NCBI RefSeq assembly: GCF_003855095.1
Contig: NZ_CP033972.1
Coordinates: 5,332,001-5,396,000 of the forward strand
Origin: Gordonia insulae
GTDB lineage: Bacteria; Actinomycetota; Actinomycetes; Mycobacteriales; Mycobacteriaceae
Direction of reading: 5' to 3'
Length of the DNA: 64,000 nt
Within the stretch, counting starts at the first letter, position 1, and each line of letters starts with the position of its first letter. The notes beneath the pieces are model-generated. The model saw only the letters and a program-made list of their open reading frames with translations. It had not been told where the DNA came from and made no database searches. Positions 61,901-64,000 of this stretch are shown here, piece by piece. A program made the position numbers and the translations under genes.

Positions 61901-64000
61901 GGCCACCCGCGACGAGATGCCCCGTCAGCACGCGGTGCTCGCCGGTGCGGAGATCACCGCCGGGCTGCGCGAGGTGGCGCAGGCCGAGGGCACCACGCTG
62001 AGCACACTCGTCCAGTTCGCGTGGGCGATCCTGTTGTGCCGGATCACCGGGCAGCAGACCGTCGCGTTCGGCGAGACGGTGTCGGGGCGCCCACCCGAAC
62101 TCGACGGTGTCGAGCGGGCGGTCGGGCTGTTCATCAACACGCTCCCGGTCGTCGTGAGCTGCGATCCCGAACGGGGCCTCCGTGAGGCGATCGCCGACCT
62201 GCAGGCCCGCAAGGCGCGGCTGCTCGACCACCAACACGTCGGTCTACCCGAGATCACTGCGGCGGTACCGGATCTCGGGTTCGACACGCTCACGATCTTC
62301 GAGTCCTATCCGATCGATTCGGAGGCGGTCGCCGACGGCAGCCGCACCGCAGGCCTCGACATCCTCGGGGTCGACTTCGCCGACGCCACGCACTACGCGC
62401 TGAACCTGTTCAGCACGCCGTCCGACGACGACCTCGCCCTCAACCTCAAGTACCTGCCGGAGGCGTTCGGTGACGACGAGGTGGCCGCGTTCGCCCGTTC
62501 GATCGTCGAGATCCTGGCAGGCATCGTCGCCGACCCGACCACCCGGATCGGCGATCTCGACCTGCTGTCGGACATCGATCGCACCGGAATCGCCGTCGCG
62601 GCCGATGGTCCCGTCGTCCCGATCCAATCGACGACCGTCGCCGACCTGGTCGCGCGACAGATGACCGCGACGCCGGAGTCGCCGGCCATGGTGTTCGATG
62701 ACGGACGCCACGTGTCCTATGCGGAGTTCGGCGCACGTGTCGCGACCCTCGGACGTGACCTCATCCGTCTCGGCGTCGGACCGGACGTCGCTGTCGCCGT
62801 GTGCATCCCGCGCTCCCTGGAGATGATGGTCGCGATCCACGCCGTGGTCGCCGCCGGCGGCCACTACGTGCCGATCGACGTGGACACACCCGCCGACCGT
62901 GCCGGGTACATGCTCGCCACCGCAGGCGCGGTCGCGGTGCTCGTGGGCCCCGATCGCAGCGATGAGGCTGACGGCGATGGGGCTGACAGCGATGAGGCTG
63001 ACGGCGAAGGGAACGGGACCGGCGGAGGAGTGCGCGCCGCCGCGTCGGCAGGTGACATCGCCGTCGTGGCCGTGGACGTCGCCACCCCGGTGCCCGTCGA
63101 CGTCGCGCCGATCACCGACGCCGAGCGCCGTGCCACCTTGCGGCCCGACAACGCCGTCTACACGATCTTCACGTCCGGGTCGACCGGCCGGCCCAAGGGT
63201 GTGACACTGCCGCACGCAGCGGTCGTCAACCGGTTGTGGTGGGGCCTGGACCGCTTCCCGCTCGACGAGCACGACATGGTCGTGCAGAAGACCCCGTACA
63301 CCTTCGACTGTTCGGTCCCGGAACTCTTCGCGCCGTTCATGGTCGGCTCCCGACTGCTCGTCGCCCGGCCCGGCGGGCACGCGGACCCGGTCTACATGGC
63401 CGACCTGATCGCCGATCACGGCGCGACGATGGTGCACTTCGTGCCGTCGGTGCTGTCGGTGTTCCTCGACGTCGCCGGGGTCGACCGCCTGGCCCGACTC
63501 ACCGACGTCAGGTACATCTCCACCACGGGTGAGGCGCTGCCTCCCGCGGTGGCTGCCGCCGCGCGACAGGCCCTGCCGCAGGCCGAGTTCTACAACCTGT
63601 ACGGCCCGACCGAGGCCGCGGTCGAGATCACCTCCCGACGAGTCGACGAGGTCGACGCCGACGCGTCGTCGGTGGCCATCGGCGAACCGATCTGGAACTC
63701 GACGGCCCATGTCCTCGACGATCGCCTACGGCCGGTCCCGCCCGGCGTGCCCGGCGAGCTCTACCTCGGCGGCGTGCAGCTGGCGCGTGGCTATGCGGCC
63801 CGGCCCGACCTCACCGCCGAACGCTTCGTCGCCGACCCGTTCGGTGCGCCCGGGTCGCGGCTCTATCGCACGGGCGATCTGGTCCGTCGCCGCACCGGCG
63901 CCGGTACCGGTGACACCTCGGCGGCCTCGCTGGAGTACCTGGGCCGCACCGATTTCCAGGTGAAACTGCGCGGTCAGCGCATCGAGCTCGGTGAGATCGA
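20811..64000 (+). CDS. Giant nonribosomal peptide synthetase NRPS-2 (partial, runs off the window)
   Basis: One reading frame is open from the GTG at 20811 to the right edge, 43,190 bases or at least 14,396 residues (roughly 1.5 MDa), with no stop. All core motifs fall in this frame. The GTGA overlap with NRPS-1 and a GGAAGG 13 bases upstream support the start. An N-terminal stretch of 110 residues precedes A-T of module 3. Then come modules 4 (C-A-T), 5 (C-A-T-E), 6 (C-A-T), 7 (C-A-T-E), 8 and 9 (C-A-T), 10 (C-A-T-E), 11 and 12 (C-A-T), 13 (C-A-T-E) and 14 (C-A, cut). Every C domain keeps HHxxxDG. The four T domains before E domains read GGDSI; the other visible T domains of this protein read GGNSL. 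No thioesterase or reductase is reached. A periplasmic or cell-surface lipopeptide is a plausible product. Confidence 0.93.
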   Translation, partial: MTAIDTGSMVISQGWGRRPSTVHLIGAAAVTAPDRVALRAASGPMSFAELHERVAVTAGVLATQGLDAEAAVAGTVTGLMRKDGLAPTEIAGEAQRLVGEIRAAAFDVAGSADWGSLAGLFRSAAHRFADRTAVVDLDGTALTYRELDERSDRLAAGLVAVGAGPEVLIGIALPRTAELIVALLGVVKSGAAYLPLDRSHPIERLRTIVEDARPAVVLADDETIAAWSDLDVALSTVAGAESDAGFDRIPTRIDGDHPAYAMYTSGSTGTPKGVVVTHDDVVTLLRSMGEMYDFSERDVWTMFQSYAFDVSVGEIWVALIFGGRLVVLDYFTTRSPADFADVLEREQVTVVNLTPSAFYQLAAAVRPPTAKRLASSIRYMIFVGEALDFAQVRRWHDDRLEFDGTAGPSLNNMYGPTEATVYMTRRELTVDFVANTLASDIGGPIPGTRTYVLDRRLARVPDGVPGELYIAGGQVARGYLGRFAVNATRFVADPFVSGERMYRTGDMAIVRGDSMEYLGRVDTQVKLRGFRIELGEVEAALLAASGVNAAAAAIKQRDDQPAQLVGYVVGTSTTGGQLDVGEIRSVAATRVPDYMVPDVIVLLDQLPLNVNGKLDRAALPVPAPAEAGVYEPPRDGTERRIADIVASVLDVDRVSVVESLFAMGGNSLVAAQISARCSDELGVDVSVRDIFEAPAVRDLAARIADHRHIRRPALEAADRVGPIPLSHAQRRIWFLAELDPGSHVYNIPLVLRFRGELSPSALDAAMRDLIGRHEILRTAFPAADGVPEQVVLSVDTHGPDVVITPPVRVPASADSAALDDAVAEIVSAGFDLRQAPPIRARLLELAPDDFVFVLVAHHVISDGGSLTPLARDLMTAYAARCVDESPGWPALDVQYVDYTLWHRRLLGDVDDPDSVAAQQLDFWAATLSGAPELIALPTDRPRPPVQSHRADAVTFDLDPELFTGIGRFARSHNVSLFMVLHAALAVVLHRLTGDRDVVIGTPYAGRGEPALDHLVGMFMNTVVLRTPVDPASGFAALVGDVRDRDLAALGNADIPFDLIVERLQPTRSAAHAPIFQVLLLLQDAQGARFDLPGVGAELLEQYRDLTDHDLAITFIEGAGSTDVLTGVIEFATDLFDRDTMVGLVALFERILRQVIADPESPVGDLDVLTVEDRERQRQLSTGVTATEPAGTVADAVSRQVSSTPDGTALVSGDRTLTYAEFGARVNSAARELIARGVGPDVAVGVCIPRSVEMVVAIHAVVAAGGQYVPIDAAAPADRVRYMLDTAGARLVLVGSDTVPGAIAETGVSTWQIRCDAEITGDTAPIRDDERTDVLRPGHAVYTIFTSGSTGRPKGVTLAHDAVVNRLRWGLEELPIDSSDAVMLKTPYTFDCSVAELFAPLMIGARMVILRADGHLDPVHVAQQIAEHRVTMVHFVPSMLSVFLEVAGPERIRALDTVRIVSTTGEALPPAVAAQTRDLWPDVLFYNLYGPTEAAVEITYQQIGGVDDSAGSVPIGVPVWNSTAFVLDARLHPVPSGVAGELYVGGVQLARGYAARADLTAERFVPDPFGTPGSRLYRTGDLVRRLSDGTLDYLGRTDFQVKLRGQRVELGEIEAVLASAPGVVHASATVATAPAGGEHLVAYLAGPAGAAPDVDAVRAAVADALPEYMRPTVWMVVDDIPLNSAGKLDRRALPEPEFAAGDYVAPETTAEATVAAVFADVLGVDRVSVTDSFFDLGGNSLSATRVAARVGDALDADVPVRALFDAPTARELAAVVDAGGHRTDGLPVLGPRPRIGREPLSFAQRRMWFINQFDPASPAYNIPVMLRLRGPVDADAMGRALGDVVARHEVLRTRYPVGPDGAPYQEIADVADAIDSLDWAVCDEAAAREIVTRGVDVSREAPIRARLAQVGPDEHLLVVVVHHVAADGESGPVLSRDLAVAYTARAQGHSPEWSPMALQYADYAGWQRELLGDDRDPDSEIARQLAHWATHLAGLPDVLELPTDRLRPKVASMRSGTVEYTVGADVLRGLDRLAHERGTTRFMVIHAALAVLLARLSATSDIAVATPVAGRGHAALDDLVGMFVNTLVLRTEVTPDETFARLLDRVRRVDVDAFSHADVPFERVVEALDPVRSEAFEPLAQVLLVLDQSGAGDSVVGDLEISAEDPGADAAKFDLTVGVTERSDGVLGGKIVYAADLFDHAGAQRIAAAFRGLLIGIATSAGTGRDVIVGDLAIIDESEAAQRVAAATGPRVDLAARVLPDATAEFGAGHPDAPALVSDGRVVDHAEFAARVNTLARHLISLGVGPDVAVAVCIPRSVEMVVAIHAVVTAGGQYVPVDTEAPTDRAGYIIGSAGAVVLLVAPGDRPDPFRDSTTPIVVVDAHEPVDPRAPGGRPITDADRIGPLRPDHAAYTIFTSGSTGRPKGVTVRHRSVLNRLRWGLAAFPVGTDDTVILKTPYTFDVSVPELFAPLIAGARLVIARHGGHTDPTYLADALETHRVTSVHFVPSMLSVFLDVVPAAQLTRLRHLRYVFCSGEALPPTVAAATREAFPQAGLHDLFGPTEAAVEVAHQELDVVGDIVPIGRPVWNTQTLVLDARLRVVPVGVPGELYLGGVQVARGYSGRPDLTADRFVANPYGAPGSRLYRTGDLVRVNSADELEYLGRTDFQVKLRGQRVELGEIESVLAGVSGVVHAAATVATGPGGAQHLVAYLAPTSTVDVEAARRDVTAVLPQYMWPTVWTVLDELPLGTAGKLDRRALPQPDFSTATTADPVAPGTDAERRIAEIVAGVLGVDRIGVTESFFAAGGDSIMSIQLSSLLRAAGFAVSPREIFEHKTIRALARSVGEASQGVLEEYPGGGAGEVAITPTVHWMLEHADVATDVADYSQAVVLALPADVDDAGLVRVLAAVVEHHPMLSSRLAPGPDGPVMHAGEPFDAAAALTVRTGADVAAQGGSTDRDARIRSAHAQAVGRLDPSAARMLACVADRADSDAPGHLVLAVHHLAVDAVSWRHIVTDLAVAWSQHRAGEPISLQTNGTSMRRWAGVLADLATRTDELPIWDRHLPEHPTRLGGSLERDRDRQSTVRSATHRVPVDTTEAVLGRVAAAFRTGADDIMLAALGLAVARHRGGPTPVSVLLEGHGRHEQVAAGADLSRTVGWFTSVSPLTVDIDPAAPVGAVVKATKEAVAERPDDGIAFGSLRYLLDDSPLASRPLPPITFNFLGAGTRETRVGAEADESIAFAPVVDAPRLPGSVAGAMAVLAELAININTVPSVDGRVLEAEFSAPAAILDQDTVTSLADGFRAALAEIAAHVDEVGDPGLSPSDVTATGLTQQELDELATRYPGADVWSLTPLQRGLFYQAELTRPAKADGTGAGLDVYVTQGVIDVHGDDLRGGVDADRLQESARRLLGDHRVLRSGYLRTASGTPVAVVPRHVEPGWTEDDLSGLPIAEAQRRAAEAALTDRITPFDLAVPPLLRFRLIRLPGGIARLVVTNHHLLLDGWSNPLVLAELFAHHGGLELPGTDEAISGDFGDFLDWLAARDDAAGLAVWRDILADVDGPTLVRPGYRPGASELPQDKAVATGPELAGQLARLARERDTTVPTILQYAWGVLLSRLTGATTVTFGETVSGRPPELPGVETMIGLFINTLPVVVTVDPAQPVHAGLAALQGTKARLLDHQHLGLADIASATGLHTLFDTLTVYESYPVDADAVTAGSSAAGLEITQVSLTDATHYPLNLAAAPSGDDIALTFKYLPGAFSDTEIEHIAGLYRRLLAGFVAAPASPVGDIVLAGPEERAALTPLTEPTAVGPQTITEILAARDVTGDRPALILGDRSITHDEFGDRTGRLGRLLIDEGVGPGDVVAVAIGRSVESVVAVWSVLVTGAAYLPIDPTLPPDRVAHMLTDSGVCVALTTDADVVGLGGDDITWISVDSPSTRTRLDGLSGSAVTDDERTRAPRLDDIAYLIYTSGSTGRPKAVAVSHRGVADLLHAQRAISGTEPDTRVLHVASPSFDAAFFEMVWAIGHGATLVISPSDVFGGPALVDVIVRGAVTDAVITPAVLATMDPAGVTTLRHLTTAGEACPPAVVAAWAPGREMVNLYGPSETTVWATSATVRPDEPISIGRPIAGFSVAVLDERLHPVPVGAVGELYLAGDALALGYLNRTGLSAASFVADPYGAPGNRMYRTGDLVRWTPDGPTRTHRLEFAGRADFQVKINGQRVELGEIDAALAAQPGVATAVTLGLDAPGGAARLVSYVVAEPDSAIPVDPDTLTAAVGGRLARYMVPSAVIVLDALPLTASGKLDRRALPEPAWGSADGMVVAATPDESAIAEIVADLLGRDRVGVTESFFDLGGNSLSATRLAARISSRLRTDVAVRDVFDNPTVRELAGLTVAASATRGSRMSVVPGSIARPDLQPLSYSQQRIWFINRFDPASPAYNIPLVLELGGDLDVGALRAALVDVVGRHEVLRSTFDDVDGMPAQCVHPIADVDAMLPWREVRGSAPDITSAVTDAVATGFDVAAQLPVRAVLGSDTGAEQRHVLALVVHHIAADGESMAPLLTDVLTAYRARTAGRAPDWTPLSVQFADYALWQRAVLGDADDPGSALAAQTRYWTEQLAALPDVLELPADRARPAVASMRGASVGLDIPADVVAAVTTLAGTAGVTPFMVVHAALAVLLSRLSGTSDIAIGTPIAGRGDAAFDRLVGMFVNTLVLRTEVESSTAFSDLLDEVRRTDLDAYAHADVPFEYLVEKLNPTRSEAFAPLSQVLLTVDQNPAPQIDIPGLSVRPVDAGSPFAKVDLTIDITTDHDGASDPDGVTDAGHGWRGSIVYATDIFDAPTVERLAARFVALLGDLVRRPTIAVGDSPLLTDDEAAAVRRLSVGPDVAVRAATLDTAIIEQARRAPSDPALVFEGRTVDYAELVTRVSGLARDLIGRGIGPDVAVGVSMPRSVEMVIAIHAIVAAGGQYVPVDTEAPTERVRHMLDTAGVGLVLVRHDDSPTAPAEAGATIVTVDSTEPVDTDVTPVTDADRIAPLRPDHAAYTIFTSGSTGRPKGVTVSHRAVLNRLHWGLDTFPIDASDTVILKTPYTFDVSVPELFAPLFAGARLLIARPGGHTDPDYLAEVIESERVSTVHFVPSMLAVFLDVVDDATLARLTSIRHVFASGEALPPSVAAATRAALPWAGLHDLFGPTEAAVEVAHQDLTTVGDVVPIGHPTWNTATWVLDDRLRPVPVGVPGELYLGGVQIARGYAGRAELTAERFVADPFGAPGDRLYRTGDLVRHNPQGELEYLGRTDFQVKLRGQRIELGEVEAVLTGVAGVVHAAVTVARSSTGAEHLVAYLVGPGSPEGAKAAVMQALPEYMRPTVWTVLDTFPLGSTGKLDRRALPEPDFSTLDGHYDAPADDHERVIADVLAGVLGVERISVTESFFALGGDSIMSIRVASALRAAGYALSPRDIFERRTVRALAIAARTDAVERLDEYRGGGAGRVELTPSVHWMLEHAEDPSDFADFSQSSVLALPAGISETDLRTVLAAVVAHHPMLSARLVATDSGWELTAGDEVDDGERLSAAVRIHDVDTPIDSGVFTDAIRDGHAQALSRLDPATGSVVAAVGVRSRDGGGRLVLAIHHLAVDAVSWSTIITDLVTAWAQHSAGQAISLQPTGTSMRRWAGVLADLADRDDELDMWADHLRPAAIDQVGRPFDRTRDRQSTVRTISWTLPTGLSESLLTRVPDAYRTGTDTPLLAALARAVADPAAGRRVAILLEGHGREESVAPGADLSRSVGWFTSIAPLSIDVPADAGQPVGISSMVKAVKDSRAAMPDRGVGFGSLRHLRDGSPLARLPLPSITFNYFGNVSGGTSNDDADFLPSSDAPVLPPSVSGAMVALASLAVNVSTVSGVDGRTLRADLSFPAAVLDDDEVTAIGQRWQDGLAAIVAHLDAVGDPGPSESDVTATGLVQDEIDELVARYPGADLWPLSPLQQGLLFQSEVADRPGDIDVYSVQAVIEIAGGIDEARMRRAAAELFRAHRVLRSAYVRTSAGTPVTVVPPHTEPDWQSVDLGALDPAAARTRLGELADEQRLARFDLTRPGPIRFVAVAMPSGEHRLIITNHHILLDGWSGPLVIADLFAAYLADGAIPTPPAPRAEYDDFLAWLAGRDRSAALEAWREALAPVEGATLLAPGQVAVAATPAELGVDLDHALVSGLHRFSRDHGVTPSTAIQVAWALTLSRLTGQQIVTFGETVAGRPADLDGVESAIGLFINTIPVIVDCDPDATLAEVATALQDAKTRLLDHQHLGLAEIGEIAGHPVLFDTLTVYESYPVDSDALASGSRAAGLDITGVDVADATHYPLNLIAGPDGDGMRLAYKYLPSVFGDDDVVRVADHVRTVLTALVEAPGRRLVDVDTIGDADRALVTGWAHGDRVDLEPATLADRVAAQIRSTPDATALVFGGRDGECDSSVTYGEFGSRVWALARDLIARGVGPDVAVGVCIPRSVELLVGLHAVVAAGGHYVPIDPEAPADRVASIVDTSGARLVLVSGSTGPDAAFTSFPAADAGVPHTDVVVVDTEAPAAIVAPVTDADRIAPLRGDHPAYTLFTSGSTGRPKGVTVTHEAIVNRLAWMQASYPLDADDVVVQKTPVTFDVSVWELFWPLTVGAELVIARPDGHRDPRYLATLLRDTRAGTVHFVPSMLSAFVDVLGATGLAELTSLRQVFTSGEALTPTVAAAALDALPHARLHNLYGPTEAAVDVTAHEVLPGDTVVPIGRPVRNTITRVLDSRLRPVPPGVAGELYLGGVQLARGYASRPDLTADRFVADPFGEPGTRLYRTGDLVRHTSDGSLEYLGRTDFQIKLRGQRIELGEIEAVLASAPGVVQAAATVGESPSGDHHLIGHLAGDSIDIEAVQATAARALPEYMRPTVWSLLDVMPLNTAGKIDRRALPEPEFAAGEYVAPGTDAERAVATVFGDVLGLDAVSATDSFFDLGGNSLSATRVAARIGDVLGTRVGVRDLFDAPTVRALAARAADVAGPAMEVLTASTRPDHIPLSSAQQRMWFINRFDPSSPAYNIPFALTLTGRLDAHALRAALADVIVRHESLRTVFPADANGDATQQILDPTSVVTDTTWWSRPADTTTALDLARQPFDVTSDLPIRAALVPTGEDVHLLVVIIHHIAADGESLAPLLRDIVTAYTARVAGDEPDWPELSVQYADFALWQQRVLGSADDPGSVAGQQVAYWTAQLADLPDVIELPTDRTRPAFASLRGGLAEFDVPADLVEAVDELARRHGATPFMVLHAALAALLGRIGATTDVAIATPVAGRGQAALDDVIGMFVNTLVLRSAIDPGMTFDELVSATRGTDLDAFAHADVPFEHLVERLAPTRSEAFAPLAQVMFTLEQHAESGIDLPDLNIAPADPGEPAARFDLTVGLAATRTDDGRLTALDGSIVYATDLFDDDSAARIADWYVAVLRAAVDDPTQAIGDVPLVDAAGRGRLRAWAQGLEVDTDAAVLPDAIAAAIRAHGSTPALVDGDRTLTYADFGARVNSLARELISSGVGPDVAVGVAVERSAEMLVAIHAVVTAGGHYVPVDPDAPAERIDHMLDTARAAVVIVGPGTVPGVLAAANRAVVVADLGSPVTGDTSPVTDADRSAPLFADHAAYTLFTSGSTGHPKGVVVSHAAIANRLAWMQDSYRLRAADVVVQKTPVTFDVSVWELFWPLMVGARLVIARPGGHRDPAYLAQLIREQRVTTTHFVPSMLSTFLDVLGTEGLSALTSIRQLFTSGEALAPSVAAAAVDALPNSRLHNLYGPTEAAVDVTFHEVRHGDTEVPIGRPVWNTTAHVLDARLHPVPAGVPGELYLGGVQLARGYAARPDLTADRFVADPFGDPGARLYRTGDLVRHTPHGDLDYLGRTDFQIKLRGQRLELGEIEAVLAAAPGVVHAAVTVATTADGSEHLVAYLAGRPGARAVDLDAAKARVARLLPQYMRPTVWIPLERVELTGAGKLNRRALPAPEFGGGEYIAPTTDIEVTIAGVFADVLGIERASSTESFFDLGGNSLSATRVAARVGRAFDTDVSVRDLFDAPTVRSLAERVRPGTGATAPIVAQTRPEVIPLSFAQQRMWFINQFDTASSAYNIPLGLRLRGDVDMDALHGALIDVVGRHEVLRTVYPTVDGRPAQRIIGAADAAERLDWSIAGEPGDLPAVTARGFDVVTDLPIRGRIWHAADSDTTDVIVVCHHIAFDGESARVLAAELVRTYLTRTGGGSAVEPPTVQYADVALWQHQTLGRTDDVASPIGRQLTHWLSVLDDIPAVTDLPMDRPRPAVLDPEGERVGIDVPTELAAAVHRTATETGLTPFMVCHAALALTVSRLAATRDVVIGAPVAGRGQAVLDDLIGMFVNTLVLRTAVDPADSVGDFLAEIRAVDLDAFAHADVAFEQLVDALAPERSSAHAPLTQIAFTYATDDVAGRDAFAGAGLDVEALDIAERDAKFDLTVGVLECPGDGGIPDLSADFLYARALFDEPTVRGFADTWLRVLAAITADRTAVVGDIDLLDDAQRREMDAVRAELAAAARANETFGGGKTLPEILVDRTLDPDHAAVVTDDQTIDHGEFEARTNRLARSLIRRGIGPEVVVAVGIARSVESVIATWAVIKAGGVYLPIDPTYPDERIDHMLSDSGAVLGITTIADRDLLGDREQPRWLVLDDEEMIAEAGSQSAGTVTDDDRIAPVRLDGLAYLIYTSGSTGRPKAVAVTHRGVSDLVGAHREISYGSATRVLHVASPSFDASFFEMVWAIGSGHTLVISPAEIYGGAELTELIARHRVTDAVITPTVLQTMDASGLTDLKHLATAGEACPPDLVERWAPGRALFNFYGPSETTVWATAGRSRPGRPVTIGRPIRGVTAYILDDRLNPVPHGVVGELYLSAPGVARGYLDRAGLTSTRFVADPLGLPGSRLYATGDLVRRTPSGEIEFAGRADHQVKINGQRVELGEIDAVLAAAPGVAHAVTVGASDATGRTRLVGYLVGDDKTTPNIDVVTREAARRLAAHMTPAQLIVLDALPLTPAGKLDRGALPAPDFGVTAEFVPPATDAERALAGIVAGLLGVDRVGATDSFFTLGGDSIMSIQLVSTAKAVGLVLTPRDIFEHKTIREIARAAGTAAVALEPLAEPADGPSGDTEIMPIVDWMIAHADTPSDFADFSQSTILRLPADATRADLTVMLDALIAAHPMLSARLAQTGDGWTLHTCDTVDVENVLRSAPVSVEPGTGGFAEAVGRVHAATLAELDPAHGDILRAVVLTTGAGGIDDTAAVGDDARLLIVVHHLAVDAVSWSTIVTDLATMWSQLRSGLAPAPTPEGTSVRRWSQLLAEQVGDRLAELPYWLHRLPAAALPVTEPTRDTDDDRSPHTVTVTVAADVTRALLTTVPDAFAAGTQDALIAALARAVHGAGAIDPANADDAVVIQVEGHGRESEIAARGADPRAADLSRTVGWFTTISPVRIPVGRDHDVVRTVKEVKEELRGRTDNGLGFGVLRYLAPRLLDTAELVDLVELTRRPLPAIGFNYFGNVAGGTPEADGRGDTAFLPSGDDVVLPSTVSGTLSTSTTLSVDVNTVVADGVRELRATFAHRDGSLTEAQVTDIANSWSAELSAIVGAIETADPGPSPSDLIGPRLTQPEIDDLRRRHPDAEIWPLTPLQQGLYFQAELGATPVDSGTADAEVDVYVTQAVIDLAGEVDVDRMRAAAATLLDHHRVLRSGYVRTIEGTVVAVVPQRVDPEWTTIDLRTSEENPGERLDAVAADQLRRPFVLDDPALIRFALVLLPDSRASLVVTNHHLLVDGWSGPLVLGDLFATYFGGTPVTATPVTDTESGDFATFLTWLDERDTDAGRAAWSRALAGLDGPTLVAPGRIATDDARPRAHIISAGADLGADLGRTARRLGVTTSTLLQFGWAVLLSRLTGQATVAFGETVSGRPADIDGVEQMVGLFINTVPVAVTVDPAQRVDDAIRALQDAKTGLLDHQHVGLAEIAATTGHHTLFDTLTVYESYPVDTDAIAEAGHTDGLQITEVRTGDATHYPLNLVAAPVRGASAETTGISLQLKYLPDAFSQSQIEHLGNAYRQILTALGADDPGDVGDIDLLGPAARDLVDRLGVGVAAQVPAEFVGGALAEQAARTPDAVAVVDGDRAISYADLDTHVNRLARSLIASGVGPDTAVGVCIPRSIEMIVAVHAVVVAGGQYVPIETDVPPDRLRYMIDTASVARILVGAGSVPDAVAAAGLPTELVDATAPVDTTAGAPAESSAAVTDGDRRAPLRPEHAAYTIFTSGSTGRPKGVTVSHLSVVNRLRWGLASFDGIDETATTILKTPYTFDVSVPELFAPFMIGARVAVARPGGHAEPAYLADLIARLGIVAVDFVPSMLAAFLDVVADDQLAAMTRLRHVYIAGEALPPAVARAARVRLPQVALHNLYGPTEAAVEVTAHTVEAVDDRTTVVPIGGPVWNTDVRVLDDRLRPVPPGVAGELYLGGVQIARGYAARPDLTAERFVADPFRGDGSRLYRTGDLVRWGQSGAVEYLGRTDFQVKLRGQRIELGEIESVLTSAPAVIHAAATVATSADGGEHLVAYLAAGPGDRLDLDAVRDTVAESLPEYMRPTVWMPLDDVPLNNAGKLDRRALPAPEFAGGDFVAPDGAVEATIAEIFADVLGVDRISVTDSFFDLGGNSLSATRVAARVAGALHTDVGVRDLFEAPAVRDLARRTRPGDTELEALVAGPRPAVIPLSFAQQRMWFINRFDTASSAYNIRVAVRLTGALDVPALRAAVGDVVDRHEILRTMYPAADGIPRQVIVDADSARAELDWAVVDGLGEIAEAVDTGFDVTVRPPLRIRLLAEEADRHVLVVVMHHISGDGESIGPLISDVAVAYAARSRGAEPGFDSLDVQYADVTLWQHRVLGSADDPHSVLGEQLSYWDDQLAGLPDVLVLPSDRPRPPVASMRGARHDFAVPADVVDEISDYAAARGVTPFMVMHAALAVLLARLSATEDIAIGTPVAGRGRPELDPLVGMFVNTLVLRTRIDGASSFDDLVAQVRDIDLDAFGHADVPFEYLVERLQPVRSESFAPLTQVWLNLAGTAPRAVEIDGLGVEPVDDGGEPIARVDLGVDLGAFPAAGRSWAGAITYATDLFDDDRIVGLGATFTLLIAELLAASGIAVGDVCPTGDVDVACAQGDVVTLDDSTVVDDVAASVLASPDAIALEFGDRSVTYREFGARVWTLARELIADGVGPDVAVGVCIPRSVELLVAIHAVTAAGGHFVPVDPDAPAERAAYMLSTAGAAVVLIGSTVPTALIGSDATGPDVTGPDVTMVTVDAARPIAVSAEPVSDADRVMPLRSAHSAYTLFTSGSTGRPKGVTVSHAAIANRLAWMQSSYPLDLTDVVVQKTPVTFDVSLWELFWPLMVGARLAIAQSDGHRDPTYLAALLRDTRATTVHFVPTMLSTFIDVVGVDVLADLTSLRQVFTSGEALGPSVAAAALDALPNARLHNLYGPTEAAVDVTFHEVRSGDTAVPIGRPVWNTGIRVLDARLHPVPAGVPGELYLSGVQLARGYAARADLTADRFVADPFGPAGTRIYRTGDLVRVNGAAAGSGAGGPRVTTDGALEYLGRTDFQVKLRGQRIELGEIEAVLAAAPGVVHAAATVSTTPGGDERLVGYLVGDAIDLTAVTAVAAQRLPEYMRPTVWTVLEQAPLNAAGKLDRRALPAPEVVAGEYVEPASDAERAVAEVFADVLGADRVSVVESFFDLGGNSLSATRVAARVGDALGVEVPLRVLFDALTVRELVAALSDTSARSSHSPLVPQPRPERIPLSYAQQRMWFINQFDPTSPAYNIPVVLRLSGEIDLDAMRAAVSDIVERHEVLRTIYPADGAGSPEQRILDLGERSDGECDLGERSDGECDLGERSDREFDDPGIDWAVTDERGARDIVLRGFDVTDEAPIRVRVAPAADGASHLLVLVTHHIASDGESAPVLARDLVEAYRARVGGSAPGWSPLPLQYADYALWQRNRLGNPADPDSEVARQLHHWTDTLAGVPDVLELPTDRRRPDTPSRRSAETTFTIPAEIRNMLAEKAHARGATVFMVLHAALAALLARLSGTQDIVIATAVAGRGSRALDDLVGMFVNTLALRTQVDPGADFDALLDAVREVDLDAFAHADAPFEQVVEALDPVRSQSFEPLAQTMLAFEQSHSPSLRSPLSHSPSLRSPLSHSPSLRSPLSHSPSLRSPLSHSPSRRSPLSDSSAGQEASDIDFGGVTIAAERPDTAAAKFDLSVGVRDTGTDMVGRIAYATDLFDAESVERIAALYVRLLTLVGAGTASPVGDLDLLDDDQRAAILRSGAGDRTPEITATLPDHLFATAAARPDAIAIETSATRLTRREWVTHVASLARTLIGRGVGPDVAVAVCLPRSAEMVIAIHAVVAAGGRYVPIDPELPADRVSYMIAIAGARIALVGAGGADIDLPDGLDHVRVDLADIVDDTMPSPITDDERTAALRPDHAAYTIFTSGSTGRPKGVTVSHRAVLNRLLVDAETFGVHDGVGDVGGDVGHGDRDAILHKTPVTFDASVRELFLPVVTGARMVVADERGHRDPAHIAAMIERHAVSLVHFVPSMLSAFLDSVDRTDLARLGAVRHILTGGEALPPALAQRTLAALPAARLHNQYGPTETTVVVTRHEVRTGDDAVPIGRPIANTTAYVLDERLGIVPIGVPGELYLGGVQLAHGYAARGDLTSERFVADPHGPAGGRLYRTGDRARWTADGELEYLGRNDFQVKLRGQRIELGEIEAVLRSVPGVVNAAADVVTAPGGGRHLAAYLDGVDDRSGAVAAVEATLPDHMRPTVWVLLDEVPLTPAGKIDRRALPAPSFGTPDTGHVEPESDIERRIAAVFAAVLGLRRVSVTDSFFALGGDSIVSIQLSSLLRAAGLAVSPRDIFEHTTVRGIARAIAGRETERLDELDGGGTGEVALTPAVSSMIERADTAADFADFSQASLLLLPDDVELDGLRAMVAAVVANHPMLTASLVETGPGWQMLSGNGFDAEESVRVVHTDAEPGTPVFADVVIDEHRAALSRLDPARGRLVAAVAIRSRTGGGRLLLAIHHIGIDAVSWPILLFELNTIRAQSAHGEPIRLAPEATSMRRWAAVLDDATTARTDEIDFWRRRLPAAAGPLARRVDPDRDRQHTVISLEAALTVETTEAVLGRVPAAFRTGANDVLVAALSVAVARWEARHGESDRSDDAARVAILTESHGRHEEIAPGADLSRTVGWFTTYVPVAVTVDVTGDGGGPPGAAVADAVKAVKESFAGLPDKGIGFGPLRFGPLRFGSQRPGQQPALADRALPPILFNYFGTVAERDESAADTGKPGVAAQFGFAADTPLLPASIRGGMAAPALAVQVHVGHDDGGRRIKVMFAFPRHVLADDDATEISTYWAAALDDLVAHVDSVHEVGLTPSDVPGAEVTQHDLDQIAACHPDADIWPMTPLQHGLYVESARSASGDEDVDVYVAQVTLHLGGAVDEGRLRAAAEYLTDRHAVLRSAYLQTTEGAVVGVVPPHVELPWRVVDLRDEDPAEATARLAGLALAERVDRFDLARPPLIRFVLVQLPAENATPRTALIVTNHHLLFDGWSGPLVLADLIGYYVTGVADEVAPMQFGKFLRWLHRRDRSAGVRAWADELPVVEGPTLVGGGAVATRDEMPRQHAVLAGAEITAGLREVAQAEGTTLSTLVQFAWAILLCRITGQQTVAFGETVSGRPPELDGVERAVGLFINTLPVVVSCDPERGLREAIADLQARKARLLDHQHVGLPEITAAVPDLGFDTLTIFESYPIDSEAVADGSRTAGLDILGVDFADATHYALNLFSTPSDDDLALNLKYLPEAFGDDEVAAFARSIVEILAGIVADPTTRIGDLDLLSDIDRTGIAVAADGPVVPIQSTTVADLVARQMTATPESPAMVFDDGRHVSYAEFGARVATLGRDLIRLGVGPDVAVAVCIPRSLEMMVAIHAVVAAGGHYVPIDVDTPADRAGYMLATAGAVAVLVGPDRSDEADGDGADSDEADGEGNGTGGGVRAAASAGDIAVVAVDVATPVPVDVAPITDAERRATLRPDNAVYTIFTSGSTGRPKGVTLPHAAVVNRLWWGLDRFPLDEHDMVVQKTPYTFDCSVPELFAPFMVGSRLLVARPGGHADPVYMADLIADHGATMVHFVPSVLSVFLDVAGVDRLARLTDVRYISTTGEALPPAVAAAARQALPQAEFYNLYGPTEAAVEITSRRVDEVDADASSVAIGEPIWNSTAHVLDDRLRPVPPGVPGELYLGGVQLARGYAARPDLTAERFVADPFGAPGSRLYRTGDLVRRRTGAGTGDTSAASLEYLGRTDFQVKLRGQRIELGEI
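22968..26190 (+). other. NRPS module 4: C - A - T
   Basis: The C domain ([23 protein letters not shown] at 23379-23399) is of the L-accepting type. The A domain (24380-25900) has [13 protein letters not shown] and YRTGDLVRR. Its specificity residues are D-C-A-H-S-T-L-V-E-K, close to module 14 (D-C-P-H-S-T-L-V-E), so modules 4 and 14 probably use the same or similar amino acids; the identity is not assigned. The T domain has [11 protein letters not shown]. Confidence 0.8.
26196..30780 (+). other. NRPS module 5: C - A - T - E
   Basis: The C domain ([23 protein letters not shown] at 26571) is followed by an A domain whose residues read D-V-P-H-F-S-L-V-E-K, identical to module 7; not assigned, but near the serine code. 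The T domain has [10 protein letters not shown] (near 29217). An E domain (29385-30780) with [10 protein letters not shown] (29802-29831) should deliver the D-form. Confidence 0.85.
30783..34020 (+). other. NRPS module 6: C (D-accepting) - A - T
   Basis: The C domain begins [20 protein letters not shown] and has HHLLLDGW (from 31284), the pattern of C domains that take a D-residue donor, fitting the E domain before it. The A domain has [24 protein letters not shown] and [14 protein letters not shown]. Its residues read D-A-F-V-T-A-L-V-W-K (not assigned, related to modules 2 and 10). The T domain has [11 protein letters not shown]. Confidence 0.83.
34035..38635 (+). other. NRPS module 7: C - A - T - E
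   Basis: The C domain ([23 protein letters not shown] from 34437) is of the L-accepting type. The A domain (35490-36960) repeats the module 5 residues D-V-P-H-F-S-L-V-E-K and shares [16 protein letters not shown] with it. The T domain has [10 protein letters not shown], followed by an E domain with [10 protein letters not shown] (37674). The likeness of modules 5 and 7 suggests duplication and the same D-amino acid. Confidence 0.85.
38640..41895 (+). other. NRPS module 8: C (D-accepting) - A (Ser) - T
   Basis: The C domain ([28 protein letters not shown] from 39120) is of the D-accepting type. The A domain has [27 protein letters not shown] and [13 protein letters not shown], giving D-V-W-H-F-S-L-V-D-K, the serine code. 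The T domain has [11 protein letters not shown] (near 41735). Confidence 0.87.
41898..45090 (+). other. NRPS module 9: C - A (Ser) - T
   Basis: The C domain ([23 protein letters not shown] at 42288) is of the L-accepting type. The A domain repeats [28 protein letters not shown] and [13 protein letters not shown], again the serine code D-V-W-H-F-S-L-V-D-K. The T domain has [11 protein letters not shown] (near 44930). Two neighbouring serines (8 and 9) are predicted. Confidence 0.87.
45096..49755 (+). other. NRPS module 10: C - A - T - E
   Basis: The C domain ([23 protein letters not shown] near 45480) precedes an A domain with [20 protein letters not shown] and [13 protein letters not shown]. 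The specificity residues read D-A-F-V-A-A-F-V-W-K (not assigned). The A7/A8 region reads YATGDLVRR and [12 protein letters not shown], slightly off consensus. The T domain has [10 protein letters not shown] (near 48110), then an E domain with [10 protein letters not shown] (near 48720). Confidence 0.83.
49758..53040 (+). other. NRPS module 11: C (D-accepting) - A - T
   Basis: The C domain ([28 protein letters not shown] near 50247) is of the D-accepting type, matching the E domain before it. The A domain has [28 protein letters not shown] and [13 protein letters not shown]. The residues read D-V-P-D-Y-A-L-V-E-K, related to but different from modules 5 and 7; not assigned. The T domain has [11 protein letters not shown] (near 52885). 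Confidence 0.82.
54771..54806 (+). repeat. 15-bp in-frame repeat in A domain 12
   Basis: Two units ending ACCGGCCCGGAT plus a partial third encode TGPDV repeats. They sit in the variable loop of the A domain upstream of the FTSGSTG motif, where module 14 has a different repeat. Confidence 0.8.
55636..55671 (+). repeat. Single dispersed-repeat copy in A domain 12
   Basis: GCCGGGAGCGGAGCGGGCGG and the following CCGCGTGTCAC match the 36-base unit of the NRPS-1 tail with only a few changes. The sequence adds [12 protein letters not shown] between YRTGDLVRV and [10 protein letters not shown], where most modules have only a few residues. Confidence 0.75.
56505..56594 (+). repeat. In-frame 30-bp repeat, three copies, in C domain 13
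   Basis: Three 30-base units encode [10 protein letters not shown], the last reading [10 protein letters not shown]. The unit contains GGCGAGCGCAGCGACGGGGA, one base different from the core of the GH13 repeat. It occupies the same C-domain loop as the repeat of module 2. Confidence 0.92.
57429..57578 (+). repeat. In-frame 30-bp repeat, five copies, inverted orientation, in C domain 13
   Basis: Five 30-base units encode [10 protein letters not shown]; four are perfect and the fifth differs at its end. Read on the minus strand, the unit contains GCGAGCGAAGCGACGGGG, so it is the same element as in the GH13 gene but inverted. It lies in a loop late in the C domain, just after TMLAFEQS. Confidence 0.95.
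60777..60812 (+). repeat. 15-bp in-frame repeat in E domain 13
   Basis: TTCGGGCCACTGCGA occurs twice in a row and is followed by TTCGGT, encoding [12 protein letters not shown] where the other E domains have one FG-LR-L element. Confidence 0.85.
61203..64000 (+). other. NRPS module 14: C (D-accepting) - A (cut by window end)
   Basis: The C domain ([28 protein letters not shown] near 61692) is of the D-accepting type, fitting the E domain of module 13. The A domain has [41 protein letters not shown] and [13 protein letters not shown]. The visible specificity residues are D-C-P-H-S-T-L-V-E, as in module 4. The sequence ends inside motif A8 ([11 protein letters not shown]). Confidence 0.82.
62958..63011 (+). 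repeat. 30-bp in-frame repeat in A domain 14
   Basis: The 30-base unit starting AGCGATGAGGCTGACGGCGA is present about 1.8 times and encodes [14 protein letters not shown] acidic residues. It lies in the variable loop upstream of FTSGSTG, as the repeat of A domain 12 does. Confidence 0.85.

Overview
The window comes from a high-GC actinomycete. The protein sequences, the GTG starts and the S10-operon order fit Mycobacteriales, and Gordonia or a close relative is the best guess (inferred from general resemblance, not from a search). It joins a housekeeping ribosomal operon to a very large nonribosomal peptide synthetase (NRPS) locus.

Positions 1-3373 hold the distal S10 operon: the last codons of rplW, then rplB, rpsS, rplV, rpsC, rplP, rpmC and rpsQ. 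They are tightly packed or overlapping and are followed by a hairpin terminator. Positions 3448-9767 hold a GH13 (alpha-amylase superfamily) protein and a tandemly duplicated two-gene cassette. Each cassette copy encodes a membrane histidine-kinase-like ATPase and an unrecognised membrane partner; no response regulator is present. On the minus strand lie a small GNAT-family protein (9774-10148) and two overlapping ABC-2 type permeases (10197-12043). The permeases are divergent from the NRPS genes and have no ATPase beside them.

From 12484 to the right edge everything is NRPS. NRPS-1 (12484-20814) is C-A-T-C-A-T-C. NRPS-2 starts in a GTGA overlap at 20811 and stays open, in one frame, for 43.19 kb (at least 14,396 residues) to the window edge, where it is cut. 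It supplies the A-T of module 3 and then modules 4 to 14, with epimerisation domains in modules 5, 7, 10 and 13. Every E domain is followed by a C domain of the D-accepting type (HH..LDGW or equivalent), so the assembly logic is consistent. At least 14 residues would be joined, four of them D. Four adenylation domains (1, 8, 9, 12) carry the classic serine code DVWHFSLVDK; the others do not match a code I can name. No thioesterase, MbtH protein or tailoring enzyme lies in the window. The N-terminal C domain suggests an N-acylated (lipo)peptide.

The most unusual signal is a small dispersed repeat with the core GCGAGCGAAGCGACGGGG. It is expanded in frame in the GH13 gene, in the NRPS-1 tail and at several NRPS-2 sites, and occurs in both orientations. 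Together with other in-frame minisatellites it always falls in linkers or surface loops of otherwise intact domains.
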